Notes: a model not told the origin generated them from the letters alone. Numbered from the stretch's first letter, positions 1-9,013 are shown. The stretch: DNA of 64,000 nt from Rhodospirillaceae bacterium (GCA_008012315.1 SSEL01000023.1:186001-250000), one strand, 5' to 3'. Translations and numbers: made by a program.

Positions 1-1
1 G

Positions 2-571
2 GCTAATCTCAGCAGCACCGGTCCTTCATTGCCCGCATTGCGCTCTCTCGATCGTGACGGCCGCGTCATTTATATCAGCAGCTTTTCAAAGACATTGTCG
101 CCGGGCTTGCGGCTCGGCTTCATGGTCGCACATCGGGACATCATCCGCGAAGCACGCGCGGTCCGCGGCTACCTCGTCCGGCATGCGCCGACGCTCATCC
201 AGGAGACGGCGGCATTGTTTCTCGGTCTCGGTTATCACGATTCGCATTTGCGCAAGGTGGAGCGCCGCCGCCGGGAAGGATGGAAGAGCATGCAAAAGGC
301 TATCGAGCGCTATCTCGACGACTTCGAGGTCATGCAGTCGCCGGGCGGGACTTCCTTTTGGCTGAAAGGTCCCGATGGCTTCAATGCATCGATCCTCCGG
401 GAACGTCTTCTGCAAAAGGGCGCGATCATCGACCAGGGCCAGACCTTCTATCTCAAGAACGATATCCTCAATACCTTCCGTCTGGGATTCGCCTATATCG
501 ATCTCGATCGTATCGAGGCGGGCATCCGGCTCATCGGAAAGGAAGCCAGGCAGTGCCTGGACATGCGTTAG
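2..571 (+). CDS. C-terminal part of PLP-dependent aminotransferase / MocR-type regulator (cut by window start)
   Basis: The reading frame is open from the first bases, so the gene begins outside the window. About 190 residues are visible. The segment SSFSKTLSPGLRLGF is the classic lysine-containing pyridoxal-phosphate motif of fold-type I aminotransferases, and the rest matches the small C-terminal domain. This arrangement is common to 2-aminoadipate-type aminotransferases and to MocR regulators, which fuse a GntR DNA-binding domain to such an enzyme; the missing N-terminus decides between them. MocR proteins often sit next to the catabolic genes they control, and a class III aminotransferase follows on the same strand 180 bp later. 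Regulator or enzyme therefore remains open, but the aminotransferase fold is clear. Confidence 0.85.
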   Translation, partial: ANLSSTGPSLPALRSLDRDGRVIYISSFSKTLSPGLRLGFMVAHRDIIREARAVRGYLVRHAPTLIQETAALFLGLGYHDSHLRKVERRRREGWKSMQKAIERYLDDFEVMQSPGGTSFWLKGPDGFNASILRERLLQKGAIIDQGQTFYLKNDILNTFRLGFAYIDLDRIEAGIRLIGKEARQCLDMR

Positions 572-749
572 GCCCGGCTTGCTCCGAGGCTATCTCTCCG
601 CCGAACTGTCCCTTTAAATCTGCAAATCTGTCCCTTTTCCTCGCTGCCCGCTGTTGCCATCGTGAACGGGAGTGGGCGAGGAGAGGCCATGTTGCCTTGC
701 TTGGGTTCCGCCCCGGCTCCCGCTGCGCAATCGGACAGAGAGGCTTGTC

Positions 750-2096
750 ATGGTTACCGCATCTGCCGCCATCCCCGATGTCGACTGGTCACGTGACGCG
801 ATCATCAAGCGGCGGGACAAATATTTCGCTGCGACGCAAAGGGCTTTCGTCCCATACCGAACGCCTCTGATCATCAAGAAGGGCAGGGGCCAATATCTCT
901 GGGATGAGGACGGCAACAGGCTGATCGACCTGCTGGGGATGAATCTCTGTATCAGCGTCGGCCATGCCCATCCCGCCATCGTTGCGGCGGTCCGGGAGCA
1001 GGTCGAGGCGCTGACCCATTGCACCACCATGTTCCATCATCCGATCCCGGCCCATTTCGCCGAGGAATTGGCCGCCACCATGCCGAAAGGGCATGATTGG
1101 GTAGTGCATTTCACGAATTCGGGGGCGGAGGCGATCGATTTGGCGCTGATGATGGCGCGCTGCAGCACCGGCAATTCGGATCTGATCGCCCTGCGGAATT
1201 CCTATCATGGCGCGACCTTCGGTGCCCAGGGTGTGACCGGCGTGCGGAACTTCCGGCACAATATTGGTCAATTGCCCAATGTCTCCTTTGTCGCGGAGCC
1301 CAACCAGTATCGCGGCATTTTCGGTCCCGGTACGCAGCCATATCTCGACGAAATCGACCGGACGATCGCCTATACGACATCGGGCCGTCTCGCCGGCATG
1401 ATCATGGAAACGGTGCAGGGCTATGGTGGCATCGTCTTCATGCCCGACGGTTACATGAAGGGAGCGTTCGAGCGCATTCGCGCGGCCGGTGGCGTCTGCA
1501 TCGTCGACGAGGTTCAGTCCGGCTTCGGCAAGACCGGTGACGCAATGTGGGGTTTCGAAGCGCATGGCGTCGTTCCCGATATCGTCGTCATGGCCAAGGG
1601 GATCGGCAACGGTATTCCGCTGGGTGCGGTGGTGGCAAAGCGTGATGTTGCAGAATCGATGTCACAGAAATTCCTCTTCCACACCTACGGTGCCAATCCC
1701 ATGGCCTGTGCGGCAGGGCGGGCGGTGCTGCGGGTGATCAAGGAGGAGAAGCTGATCGAGAATGCCCGGAAGGTCGGTGCCGCCTTGAAGGCCGAGCTCG
1801 ATGCATTGATGCAGCGTCACAAGATTATCGGCGATGTCCGTGGCCGCGGCTTCATGATGGCGGTCGAGCTGGTGGAAGACCGGCAGACGAAACGCCCGGC
1901 ACCCGAGGAAACGGCGGAGGTCTTCGAAGCGACCCGGCGAAACGGCCTGGTCATGTCGAAGTCGGGGAATTTCAAGAACGTGCTGCGCATGGTTCCACCT
2001 TTATGTCTGTCGATGGACGACGTTCAGCCGGTGGCGCAGGCGCTGGAAAAATCATTCGCGGATGCGGACCGGCAAAGATGGGCGGTGGCGCGGTAG
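750..2096 (+). CDS. Class III pyridoxal-phosphate aminotransferase
   Basis: A 448-residue class III aminotransferase of the family that includes AGXT2 (alanine-glyoxylate), GabT and omega-transaminases. It would move an amino group between an omega-amino or alpha-amino donor and a keto acid in the cytoplasm. Visible motifs are FTNSGAEAIDLAL (cofactor phosphate region), SYHGATFG, CIVDEVQSGFGKTG and the Schiff-base lysine Lys283 in VVMAKGIGNGIPLGAVV. I chose ATG 750 because AGAGAGG lies just upstream and homology begins there; an in-frame GTG at 672 would add 26 unlikely residues. It is downstream of the MocR-like gene and convergent with a LysR gene 14 bp away. The substrate cannot be read from the sequence. 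Confidence 0.9.
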   Translation: MVTASAAIPDVDWSRDAIIKRRDKYFAATQRAFVPYRTPLIIKKGRGQYLWDEDGNRLIDLLGMNLCISVGHAHPAIVAAVREQVEALTHCTTMFHHPIPAHFAEELAATMPKGHDWVVHFTNSGAEAIDLALMMARCSTGNSDLIALRNSYHGATFGAQGVTGVRNFRHNIGQLPNVSFVAEPNQYRGIFGPGTQPYLDEIDRTIAYTTSGRLAGMIMETVQGYGGIVFMPDGYMKGAFERIRAAGGVCIVDEVQSGFGKTGDAMWGFEAHGVVPDIVVMAKGIGNGIPLGAVVAKRDVAESMSQKFLFHTYGANPMACAAGRAVLRVIKEEKLIENARKVGAALKAELDALMQRHKIIGDVRGRGFMMAVELVEDRQTKRPAPEETAEVFEATRRNGLVMSKSGNFKNVLRMVPPLCLSMDDVQPVAQALEKSFADADRQRWAVAR

Positions 2097-2109
2097 TCGG
2101 TGTTGACCG

Positions 2110-3000
2110 TCACTTGCTCGCTTCAGCGAACAGCCATTTACTGACAGCGGCGACCGGCGTTGGATGGCGCGGCTTGCGTGGGGCGACGACATAAAAGCCT
2201 GCGCCGACACGCAGCGCGGGTGAGAAGACGCGCGTCAAGCGACCGGCCGCGATATCGTCCTCGACAAAGAATTGGCTCGCCAAAGCAAGGCCCTGGCCGG
2301 CGATTGCGGCATCAATGGCGAGCGATGTCTGGTTGAAACGTATATTCTTTGTAGGTGCGATCGTGCCGCATTTCAGCGCCTTGTCCAGGAATTGCGGCCA
2401 GAAATCATGCGCATCATGCAGCAGCGCATATCGTGCAATATTATCGCCTTTCTCGGGCCTCCCCAGCTTCTCGACCAGGAACGGACTGGCGATGGCAACA
2501 ATCACCTCATCGAACAGCAAGTCTGCCTGCAACCCCGTTCCGAAGGGCGGGCGTCCGTAGCGCACCGCCAGGTCGACCGCATCCGTCTGGAAATTGGAGA
2601 TGCGATCCGTAGCGACAATGCGAAGGTCGATATCGGGATGGCTGGAGGTGAAGGCCGGCAGCCGGGGCAGGAGCCATTTGGCGGCGAAGCTCGGCGTAAC
2701 ACTGATCGTCAAATGAAACGGCTCTGATCGCAACGCTTCCGTTGCTTCGGAAATCAGTTCGAAAGCACGCCGGATACTGGTGATATAGCTTCGCCCTGCT
2801 TCCGTCATTTCCAGCGACAGCGGATGCCGCTCGAACAATTTGAGACCGAGCTCCGCTTCCAGGCCGCGGATCTGCTGGGCAACGGCGCCCTGGGTAACGC
2901 CGAGCTCTTCCGCTGCCAGGCGGAAATTGAGGTGCCGGGTGACGACCTCGAATACCCGCAGGCCGTTAAGCGGTGGAAATCGTCGGGGCGGTTCGGACAT
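2110..3000 (-). CDS. LysR-family transcriptional regulator (GcvA-like)
   Basis: A 296-residue LysR regulator with an N-terminal winged helix (residues about 9-68, including LNFRLAAEELGVTQGAVAQQI) and a periplasmic-binding-protein-like effector domain after residue 90. The opening PPLNGLRVFEVVTRHLNF is typical of the GcvA subgroup. It is transcribed away from the SDR gene that starts 119 bp upstream, the usual LysR-target geometry, so it probably controls that gene and itself. The effector is unknown. It is the first of three LysR genes in the catabolic island; a fourth lies in the transposon. Confidence 0.9.
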   Translation of the reverse strand: MSEPPRRFPPLNGLRVFEVVTRHLNFRLAAEELGVTQGAVAQQIRGLEAELGLKLFERHPLSLEMTEAGRSYITSIRRAFELISEATEALRSEPFHLTISVTPSFAAKWLLPRLPAFTSSHPDIDLRIVATDRISNFQTDAVDLAVRYGRPPFGTGLQADLLFDEVIVAIASPFLVEKLGRPEKGDNIARYALLHDAHDFWPQFLDKALKCGTIAPTKNIRFNQTSLAIDAAIAGQGLALASQFFVEDDIAAGRLTRVFSPALRVGAGFYVVAPRKPRHPTPVAAVSKWLFAEASK

Positions 3001-3118
3001 TCGATAGTTTTTCTACTGTATAATGGAAGGGGAATTGGCTCGTTCCCACGTTGCGGGGATGATATCACTGAATGCAGAACGCAAAATATCCATCATTTTC
3101 CGAAGAGCGGAGGCGACC

Positions 3119-3823
3119 ATGTCAGTAGAAAAAGTGGCGATCGTGACGGCAGGCGGCAGTGGCATGGGCGCGGCGGCGGCCACACGGCTCGCGGCGGATG
3201 GCTTCAAAGTGGCGATTCTCTCCTCCTCGGGCAAAGGCGAAGAACTGGCCAAGAAACTCGGCGGCGTCGGTGTGACGGGGTCGAACCAGTCGACTGAAGA
3301 CCTCGCCAAGCTGGTGAACCTTGCTGTTTCGACCTGGGGCCGCATCGATGTCCTGGTGAATAGCGCCGGGCACGGTCCACGCAAGCCCATCCTCGAGATC
3401 ACCGATGAGGATTGGCACAAGGGCATGGACGTCTATTTCATGAATGTCGTGCGCCCGGCCCGTCTGGTGACGCCGGTGATGCAGAAGCAGAAGTCGGGTG
3501 TGATCGTCAATATCTCGACCGCCTGGACCTTCGAGCCGACTTCCATGTTCCCGACCTCGGCCGTCTTCCGCGCGGGCCTCGCCTCCTACACCAAGATTTT
3601 CGCCGATACCTATGCGGCCGATAATATCCGCATGAACAACGTCCTGCCGGGTTGGATCGACAGTTTGCCGGCAAACGAAGAACGCCGCGAGAGCGTGCCT
3701 CTGAAACGCTATGGCACCAGCGAGGAGATCGCTGCCACCATCGCCTTCCTGGCCTCGCCGGGTGCTGCCTATATCACCGGACAGAACATCCGTGTCGATG
3801 GCGGTGTTACGCGCGCGGTCTGA
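3119..3823 (+). CDS. Short-chain dehydrogenase/reductase with altered catalytic triad
   Basis: A 234-residue Rossmann-fold SDR. The nucleotide-binding loop TAGGSGMGAAAA and the NSAGHG motif (the NNAG position) are present, and VLPGW matches the conserved PG after the active site. ATG 3119 is chosen because GGAGG stands six bases upstream. Where classical SDRs have Ser, Tyr and Lys, this protein reads NIST...PTSAVFRAGL, which aligns Thr, Ser and Arg with the triad. It may therefore be a non-canonical reductase, or have lost oxidoreductase activity while keeping cofactor binding. It is divergent from the LysR gene and convergent with the binding-protein gene at 3899. Confidence 0.88.
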   Translation: MSVEKVAIVTAGGSGMGAAAATRLAADGFKVAILSSSGKGEELAKKLGGVGVTGSNQSTEDLAKLVNLAVSTWGRIDVLVNSAGHGPRKPILEITDEDWHKGMDVYFMNVVRPARLVTPVMQKQKSGVIVNISTAWTFEPTSMFPTSAVFRAGLASYTKIFADTYAADNIRMNNVLPGWIDSLPANEERRESVPLKRYGTSEEIAATIAFLASPGAAYITGQNIRVDGGVTRAV

Positions 3824-3834
3824 ACCGGAAATGC

Positions 3835-3869
3835 CAAAGAAAACTGCCGGTCGACTTGTCGACCGGCAG
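3835..3869 (-). terminator. Rho-independent terminator of the binding-protein gene
   Basis: A perfect 12-bp stem, CTGCCGGTCGAC (3844-3855) and GTCGACCGGCAG (3858-3869), with a two-base loop. On the minus strand it is followed by TTTTCTTT. It lies 30 bp beyond the stop codon of the minus-strand gene ending at 3899. Confidence 0.75.
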
Positions 3870-3898
3870 CCGCTGCGCTGGGAGAGCAGCAGTGATAT

Positions 3899-5482
3899 TC
3901 AGCTATCCAGCCAGACCAGTTCCGGAATATGCCCGTTGAACAGATCGTTGATGCCGCCGATCTGGTAGCCCTTGACCCTGTCGTTATGCGCTTCCAGGAC
4001 ATCCGCGAAAACGGGGATGACGGCGCCGCCATCGTCATGCAGCATTTTCTGCGCTTCCCACAGATATTGCCTGCGCTTGGCATCATCGAGTTCGGCGGAG
4101 GCATCGGAGAGCAGCTGGTCGAAAGCCGGATTCTTCCACGCGGTTTCGTTCCAGGTCGCATCAGATTTATAGGCAATCGAAAGCATCTGGAGCGCAGTCG
4201 AGCGGCCGGCCCAGTATGACTCGCAGAATGGCCGCTTCAGCCAGGCATTCGACCAGAATCCATCAATCGGCTCACGTTTCAAGGTCATGTTCAAGCCGGC
4301 TTTCCCGGCGGCGGCCTGATAGATTTCCGCAGCGCTGACAGCCCCTTCATAGGCGGCATCGGAGGCGGTCAATTCGATCGCAGCCGCGCCCAGATTTGCC
4401 TTCTTGAGATGGAATTTCGCCCGGTCCAGATCATGAGCTGTTTGCGGCAGCTCGTTATTATAGTTCGGGTCGTTTTCCGGAACCGGATGATCGTTGCCCA
4501 CGGTCCCATAATCGTTGAATAGCGTCTTCAGCAGCGCTTTGCGATCGATCGCATATTTCAAGGCCAGGCGGAAATCGGCATTGTCGAAAGGCGCGGAATC
4601 CATCCGGGCGGCCATGATGGCATGCCAGCCGGTGGGTGCCCGTTCCACCTTCAGCCCGCTGGCGTTGTCGAGCAATGCCACGCTGGTCTTGCCGACGCGG
4701 TTGATGACATCGACCTGATCCGCCACCAGTGCATTCATCCGCACGGCCGTGTCGTTGATCACCGTCGTCTCGACGACATCGACAAAGCCGCCATCGCTGC
4801 GCCAATAATCGGCATTGCGAACGGTACGAGCCCGGATGCCCGGCGTAAAGCTGTCGAACTTGAAGGCGCCGGTGCCGACCGGCTTCGACCAGTCGGTGAA
4901 GCCGTCCTGCACGACGCGCATATGAAAATCGCCCAGGACATAAATGAATTCCGAATCCGGCCGTGACAGCTTTACGGAAATCTGGCGGTCCGTGAGCTTC
5001 GCGATGTCCTCTACATGTTTCATCTGCCCGACCATGGCCGAGGCCGATTTGCCGCGATGGAGGTTCAGCGAATAGATGATGTCGTCGGCCGTCAGCGGCT
5101 TGCCGTCATGGAAGGTGACGCCGCCGCGAATATTCATGATCCATTCGGTGGCGCCCGGCTTCACCTCCCAGCTTTCGATGAGATCCGGCTGCGGGCGCCG
5201 CTCACGGTCGAACCGGACGAAGCCGTTGAAGACCTGGGCGCCCAGGGTGATCATGACCAGCTCGGTATAGGTCCTCGGATCCCAGTTATCGGTTGTGCTG
5301 CCGCCGGCAAGGCCGAGGCGCAAAGTGCCACCTCTCTTCGGTGTATCTGCCTTTGCCGTGCCTGCGGCAAGCAAAGAGGATGCGGCTGACAGGGCGCCGA
5401 TCGTGGCGGCGGCACTCAGAAAGTCCCGTCGTGATAATTTTCCCAGACGATAAGCCTCGCTCAGCCTCGGCCAAGTGTTCAT
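3899..5482 (-). CDS. ABC transporter substrate-binding protein, family 5 (peptide/nickel/opine type)
   Basis: A 527-residue extracytoplasmic solute-binding protein of the DppA/OppA/NikA class. The N-terminus has a twin-arginine-like export signal, SRRDFLSAA, followed by a hydrophobic stretch and an AKA cleavage site near residue 45, so it should be exported by Tat to the periplasm. Family features include SWEVKPGATEWIMNIRGG and FHDGKPLTADDIIYSLN. GGGAGG precedes the ATG. No cognate permease or ATPase gene is adjacent, so it must share a transporter encoded elsewhere. It precedes the DddP-like M24 gene in the reverse direction, and both are on the minus strand, so the two could be co-transcribed (82-bp gap). 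The ligand is unknown. Confidence 0.92.
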   Translation of the reverse strand: MNTWPRLSEAYRLGKLSRRDFLSAAATIGALSAASSLLAAGTAKADTPKRGGTLRLGLAGGSTTDNWDPRTYTELVMITLGAQVFNGFVRFDRERRPQPDLIESWEVKPGATEWIMNIRGGVTFHDGKPLTADDIIYSLNLHRGKSASAMVGQMKHVEDIAKLTDRQISVKLSRPDSEFIYVLGDFHMRVVQDGFTDWSKPVGTGAFKFDSFTPGIRARTVRNADYWRSDGGFVDVVETTVINDTAVRMNALVADQVDVINRVGKTSVALLDNASGLKVERAPTGWHAIMAARMDSAPFDNADFRLALKYAIDRKALLKTLFNDYGTVGNDHPVPENDPNYNNELPQTAHDLDRAKFHLKKANLGAAAIELTASDAAYEGAVSAAEIYQAAAGKAGLNMTLKREPIDGFWSNAWLKRPFCESYWAGRSTALQMLSIAYKSDATWNETAWKNPAFDQLLSDASAELDDAKRRQYLWEAQKMLHDDGGAVIPVFADVLEAHNDRVKGYQIGGINDLFNGHIPELVWLDS

Positions 5483-5564
5483 GATGAGTCCTCCCGGATG
5501 ATTGGAAACGGCCGGCCTGTTGCTTTTGAATTGTTGCCGGTCGAACGGTTTGTATTTATTGCCC

Positions 5565-6890
5565 CTATATCTCCCGGCCGAGCAGCGTTTCGTCGTAGGG
5601 GAAAGTGGAAAGGAGCTGGAAGCCGGTTTCGGTCACCAGGACCTGCTGCTCCAGTTTCACCCCTTCCAAGCCGGTTTCTTCGGCGACATAGCTTTCGCAG
5701 CAGATCGTCATGCCGGGCGCCAATACACCGTCAGTGCCTTTCGTCTCGAAATGGCCGCGTCCGACGATTGTCGGCCATTGCCCATAGAGACCGACGCCAT
5801 GCCATGTCATGGGGATGGCAAGCGCCCGGTACTTCTCCGGCAGGAGATAGGCCTTCTCCGACATCTCCCGGAAAGTGGCACCGGGACGAATAAGATCCAG
5901 GTTGTGTTCCAGCTGCTCCCAGGCATAGCGGTAAAGCTGCCGCTGCGTTCCGGACGGGCGGCCGGGCGGGCAGAAGAATGTCCGGCTGATATCGGCGTCA
6001 TAGCCGAAGACGCCGATCATGTCGGTGTCCAATGCAACGAGATCACCCGGTCGCACCAACCGGTCGGTGGCCTCCTGATACCAGGGATTCGTCCGGCCGC
6101 CTGATGACAGGAGGCGGGTATCCATGTATTCGCCACCCATCTCGACATTGGTTCGCTCGAGGATCGACCAAAGCTGGATTTCGCTTTTCCCCGGTTCCAA
6201 AGCGCCCTGGAGCCGATGGATCGCGGCTTCGGCAACCGAGACGGAGACCGACATGCAGGCAACTTCCTCGGGCGATTTGATCGATTGCGCACGCGCCATC
6301 ATCCGTTGGACGGGAACAAGGGTGATGCCGAGATCTTCCAGGATCTTGGCGGAGAAATGGTCGACATGCCGGTCGATCGCGAGGCGCATCACATCGCCCG
6401 ATGCGCGAAGCAGCTCGGCGATTTCATTGGCCCAAAGCCGCACCTTGCGCTCGTCGTGCAAATCGGTGCTCGCCGCGATGCCGGCCCAGAATCGCGATGT
6501 TGCGGGACGCACCTCGCGAACGGTCTCCAGGCCGTTTGCCAGATGCTCCGATCCTGCATATTCGAACAAGGTCACCGTGCCATGGGCCGGGACGAAGGCC
6601 GTGCGGAAACTGCTATGCAGCGACCAGGGCTGCATGTTTCGCACACCCGAGGCATAGCGCGCATTCACCGGGTCGGATAACAAGGCGGCAGTAACATCTT
6701 CGCGCTGCAGCTCGGCTTGCAGTCTGGCCAGCCGATACGCACGTAACGCAAGCATGTCGATCTGGCCGGCGCCGTGATCCGAAACGGTCCGGCCACGCGA
6801 GCTGCGCGCGAGATCGGTCTGGCGATACCGGTCTGAATGAGAGTCCGGTGAATGAGAGTCCAGTGAATGAGAGTCCAGGGCCGCCATCAT
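5565..6890 (-). CDS. M24-family (DddP-like) metalloenzyme
   Basis: A 441-residue pita-bread fold protein of the M24/creatinase superfamily, close in motif layout to the DMSP lyase DddP. All dinuclear metal ligands can be seen: Asp288, Asp290 and Asp300 in ALDTD...DADISRT, His364 in WHGVGLYGQWP, Glu399 and Glu414. Their spacing (2, 10, 64, 35, 15) equals what I recall for characterised DddP. Family blocks GGEYMDTRLLSSG and NPWYQE are also present. However, the residue six after the histidine, a catalytic Asp in DddP as I recall it, is Gly370 here. The start has GGGAG five bases upstream. The N-terminus carries DSHS pentapeptide repeats encoded by a 15-bp tandem repeat. Lyase or hydrolase activity on a methylated onium compound is inference. 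Confidence 0.82.
   Translation of the reverse strand: MMAALDSHSLDSHSPDSHSDRYRQTDLARSSRGRTVSDHGAGQIDMLALRAYRLARLQAELQREDVTAALLSDPVNARYASGVRNMQPWSLHSSFRTAFVPAHGTVTLFEYAGSEHLANGLETVREVRPATSRFWAGIAASTDLHDERKVRLWANEIAELLRASGDVMRLAIDRHVDHFSAKILEDLGITLVPVQRMMARAQSIKSPEEVACMSVSVSVAEAAIHRLQGALEPGKSEIQLWSILERTNVEMGGEYMDTRLLSSGGRTNPWYQEATDRLVRPGDLVALDTDMIGVFGYDADISRTFFCPPGRPSGTQRQLYRYAWEQLEHNLDLIRPGATFREMSEKAYLLPEKYRALAIPMTWHGVGLYGQWPTIVGRGHFETKGTDGVLAPGMTICCESYVAEETGLEGVKLEQQVLVTETGFQLLSTFPYDETLLGREI
6834..6878. repeat. Three tandem 15-bp repeats
   Basis: TGAATGAGAGTCCGG followed by two copies of TGAATGAGAGTCCAG, head to tail. They lie inside the first 60 bases of the DddP-like gene and encode DSHS-x pentapeptides on the minus strand, so changes in copy number would keep the frame. 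Confidence 0.85.
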
Positions 6891-6978
6891 TTTCTCCCGC
6901 AGGTCGTTAAATCGACCCTAGGCAAAGACCGCCTTCCGAGCTAGGAGTTGAGGGTAATTGGAGCGATAAGCCGGGCTT

Positions 6979-7908
6979 ATGAAAGACCTCCGCAGCGCGA
7001 CGTCCTATTTTGCCGAACTGATTGCCTTCGAAGCGGCCGCGCGCCTCGGCAGCTTTACAAGGGCCGCCGACGAATTGGACGTCAGCCAGCCGGCGATCAG
7101 CCTGCGCATCCGTGCGCTGGAAAAGCGCCTGGCGACAAGCCTGTTTGCCAGGGAAGGGCGCGGCGTCACGCTGACCGCGGATGGGCTGCGCCTATGGCAA
7201 GAGGTCAAGAGCGGCTTCGATCGCATCGAGGAGGGTGTCGCTGCCGTGGAACGCCGGCAGGCCTTGCGCAACACGGTGACGATCGTCGTCTCCAGCGCTT
7301 TTGCCAGTTACTGGTTGCTGCCGCGCATCCGCCGCTTTCAGGAGGCTCATCCGACGATCGAGCTGCGGGTCCTGACATCGGACCGGTCGCTCGATCTCGT
7401 CGCCGAGCAGATACCCCTGGCGATCCGCCATGGCGACGGGAGCTGGCCGGAATACAATGCCTGGCTCTTGGCGCGGGAGGCCGTGTTCCCGGTCTGCGCG
7501 CCGCGCTACCTGAAAGCCAATGGCTCCATCGCAACGGCAAGCGACCTCACCCGGCACCGCCTGATCGATTTTCACGAGCGGCATCGCCGTCACGTGACCT
7601 GGGATGACTGGTTCCGCGAAGCCGATATCCGCATCGGCCGCGGTATAAACCGCCTGGATTTCAGCGACTATGCGCTTGTGCTCAAGGCGGCCCTAGCCGG
7701 CGAAGGCGTGGCCTTGGGCTGGGAACATCTGGTGACCGACCTGCTGGCGGAAGGCCATCTGGTTGCACCGAAAGTACCGGTGATGACGACCGGGCGGTCC
7801 TATTGGGTTGTCACGCCGAAGGTGATGCCGGAAAGCAAGGGGGCCCTGCGCTTGCGCGATTGGTTGCTGGCCGAGGTCAAGCGATCGGTGAAGACGATTT
7901 CCAGATAG
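6979..7908 (+). CDS. LysR-family transcriptional regulator (GcvA-like)
   Basis: A 309-residue LysR protein. The winged helix covers about residues 12-70 (LGSFTRAADELDVSQPAISLRI) and the effector-binding domain follows, with the GEGVALGWEHLV block common in the GcvA subgroup. It is divergent from the DddP-like gene (88 bp between starts) and convergent with the EamA gene. By geometry the DddP-like gene and the binding-protein gene behind it are its likeliest targets, but the EamA exporter could also respond. The effector is unknown. Confidence 0.9.
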   Translation: MKDLRSATSYFAELIAFEAAARLGSFTRAADELDVSQPAISLRIRALEKRLATSLFAREGRGVTLTADGLRLWQEVKSGFDRIEEGVAAVERRQALRNTVTIVVSSAFASYWLLPRIRRFQEAHPTIELRVLTSDRSLDLVAEQIPLAIRHGDGSWPEYNAWLLAREAVFPVCAPRYLKANGSIATASDLTRHRLIDFHERHRRHVTWDDWFREADIRIGRGINRLDFSDYALVLKAALAGEGVALGWEHLVTDLLAEGHLVAPKVPVMTTGRSYWVVTPKVMPESKGALRLRDWLLAEVKRSVKTISR

Positions 7909-7918
7909 CCTTGCGCTA

Positions 7919-8869
7919 TCAGGCCTTTCTGGGCTTCGTGACGACGACGATCAAAGCCAGCATCGTGGCGATGAGCGAGATGAAGACATCTCCGGTGACC
8001 GGTTCATCCAGGAGAAGCGCCCCGCTGATGACCCCGACAGCAGGGATGGCGACGATGCCGAGACCGGCAATCGCGGTCGGAAACATCGTCACCACGCGAA
8101 GCCATCCCCATTGGCAAAAGATCATCGCCGCCGTGCTCGTGTAGGCCGTGGCCAGCCAAGCCGCACTGCTCACCGCGCGCATCTCGAATGACCGGTCCAT
8201 GATCAAGGCGCCGATCAGGACGGGGATGCCGCCCAGAAGCAGCTGCCAGCCGGTCAGCAGCGCGGTTGAAGAGGTCCATCGGAAGTATTTGAACAGGACC
8301 GTTCCCAGCGCCCAGGAGACGGCCGCCGCCAGCATCAGAACGATCCCGATGGGATGCGCGATGATCGCGGAAAATTGCGGTATCACCATGGCGCCCAGGG
8401 CGACGAGGCCGAGGAAAAGGCTTGCCGTCGTTGCCAGGGTTAAGCGCTCGCCGAGAATGGGCACCGAGAGCAGCGCCGCCCAGAGCGGCATGGTCAAAGC
8501 GAGGATCGAGGCTCTTCCCGACGGCAGGAAGAAGAGCCCAAAGGCCGAGCAGAGCTGCCAGGCAACGACGTTGAAGAAGGTGACGAGGAGGATCGGCCGA
8601 ATCTCCTGCTTCGCAAGGCGCAAGGACGATCCGCTGAGCGCGCAGACGAATAACAGGCCGAATCCACCGACCAATAGAGAGATTGCCCGAAAGGTCCAGA
8701 CGGGAATCTCCATGACCGCGATCTTCGTCACCGGCCAGTTGACGCCCCAGATCAGCGTGACGAAGCAAAGCACGATGATCCCGCCGGCATGCGACAGCGA
8801 GCGTTGCTTTTGCTGAATGACGTTATCCTGTGGCGACGGAAGTCCCGGCGCGGTTTTGAAAGTGCTCAC
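7919..8869 (-). CDS. EamA/DMT-superfamily transporter
   Basis: A 316-residue integral membrane protein with about ten predicted transmembrane segments in two EamA repeats. The first starts near residue 30 (IIVLCFVTLIWGVNWPVTKI, the signature GxNW opening), the second near residue 170 (VLMLAAAVSWALGTVLFKYF). Members of this family mostly export amino acids and other small metabolites across the inner membrane. It ends 10 bp from the LysR gene in convergent orientation. The substrate cannot be deduced. The same LysR plus EamA pairing recurs inside the transposon at 32-34 kb. Confidence 0.9.
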   Translation of the reverse strand: MSTFKTAPGLPSPQDNVIQQKQRSLSHAGGIIVLCFVTLIWGVNWPVTKIAVMEIPVWTFRAISLLVGGFGLLFVCALSGSSLRLAKQEIRPILLVTFFNVVAWQLCSAFGLFFLPSGRASILALTMPLWAALLSVPILGERLTLATTASLFLGLVALGAMVIPQFSAIIAHPIGIVLMLAAAVSWALGTVLFKYFRWTSSTALLTGWQLLLGGIPVLIGALIMDRSFEMRAVSSAAWLATAYTSTAAMIFCQWGWLRVVTMFPTAIAGLGIVAIPAVGVISGALLLDEPVTGDVFISLIATMLALIVVVTKPRKA

Positions 8870-9013
8870 GATGTCCCGTCCAGACTGGAAACTCGTTGAA
8901 ATCCGGCTGGGGAGGTTAACGGCGGCACGGCTGGCAAGGTAGCGGGCTGGCTTAACGTATCGTATAAGGTGGGATTATGGGTAAAGGCCGGCAGGAGGAG
9001 TGGGGCTGCGGCG

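Noticed and set aside
5565-6890. True DMSP lyase DddP
   Set aside because: The metal site matches but the Asp I recall as catalytic is Gly, and no other DMSP gene stands beside it. Kept as DddP-like.
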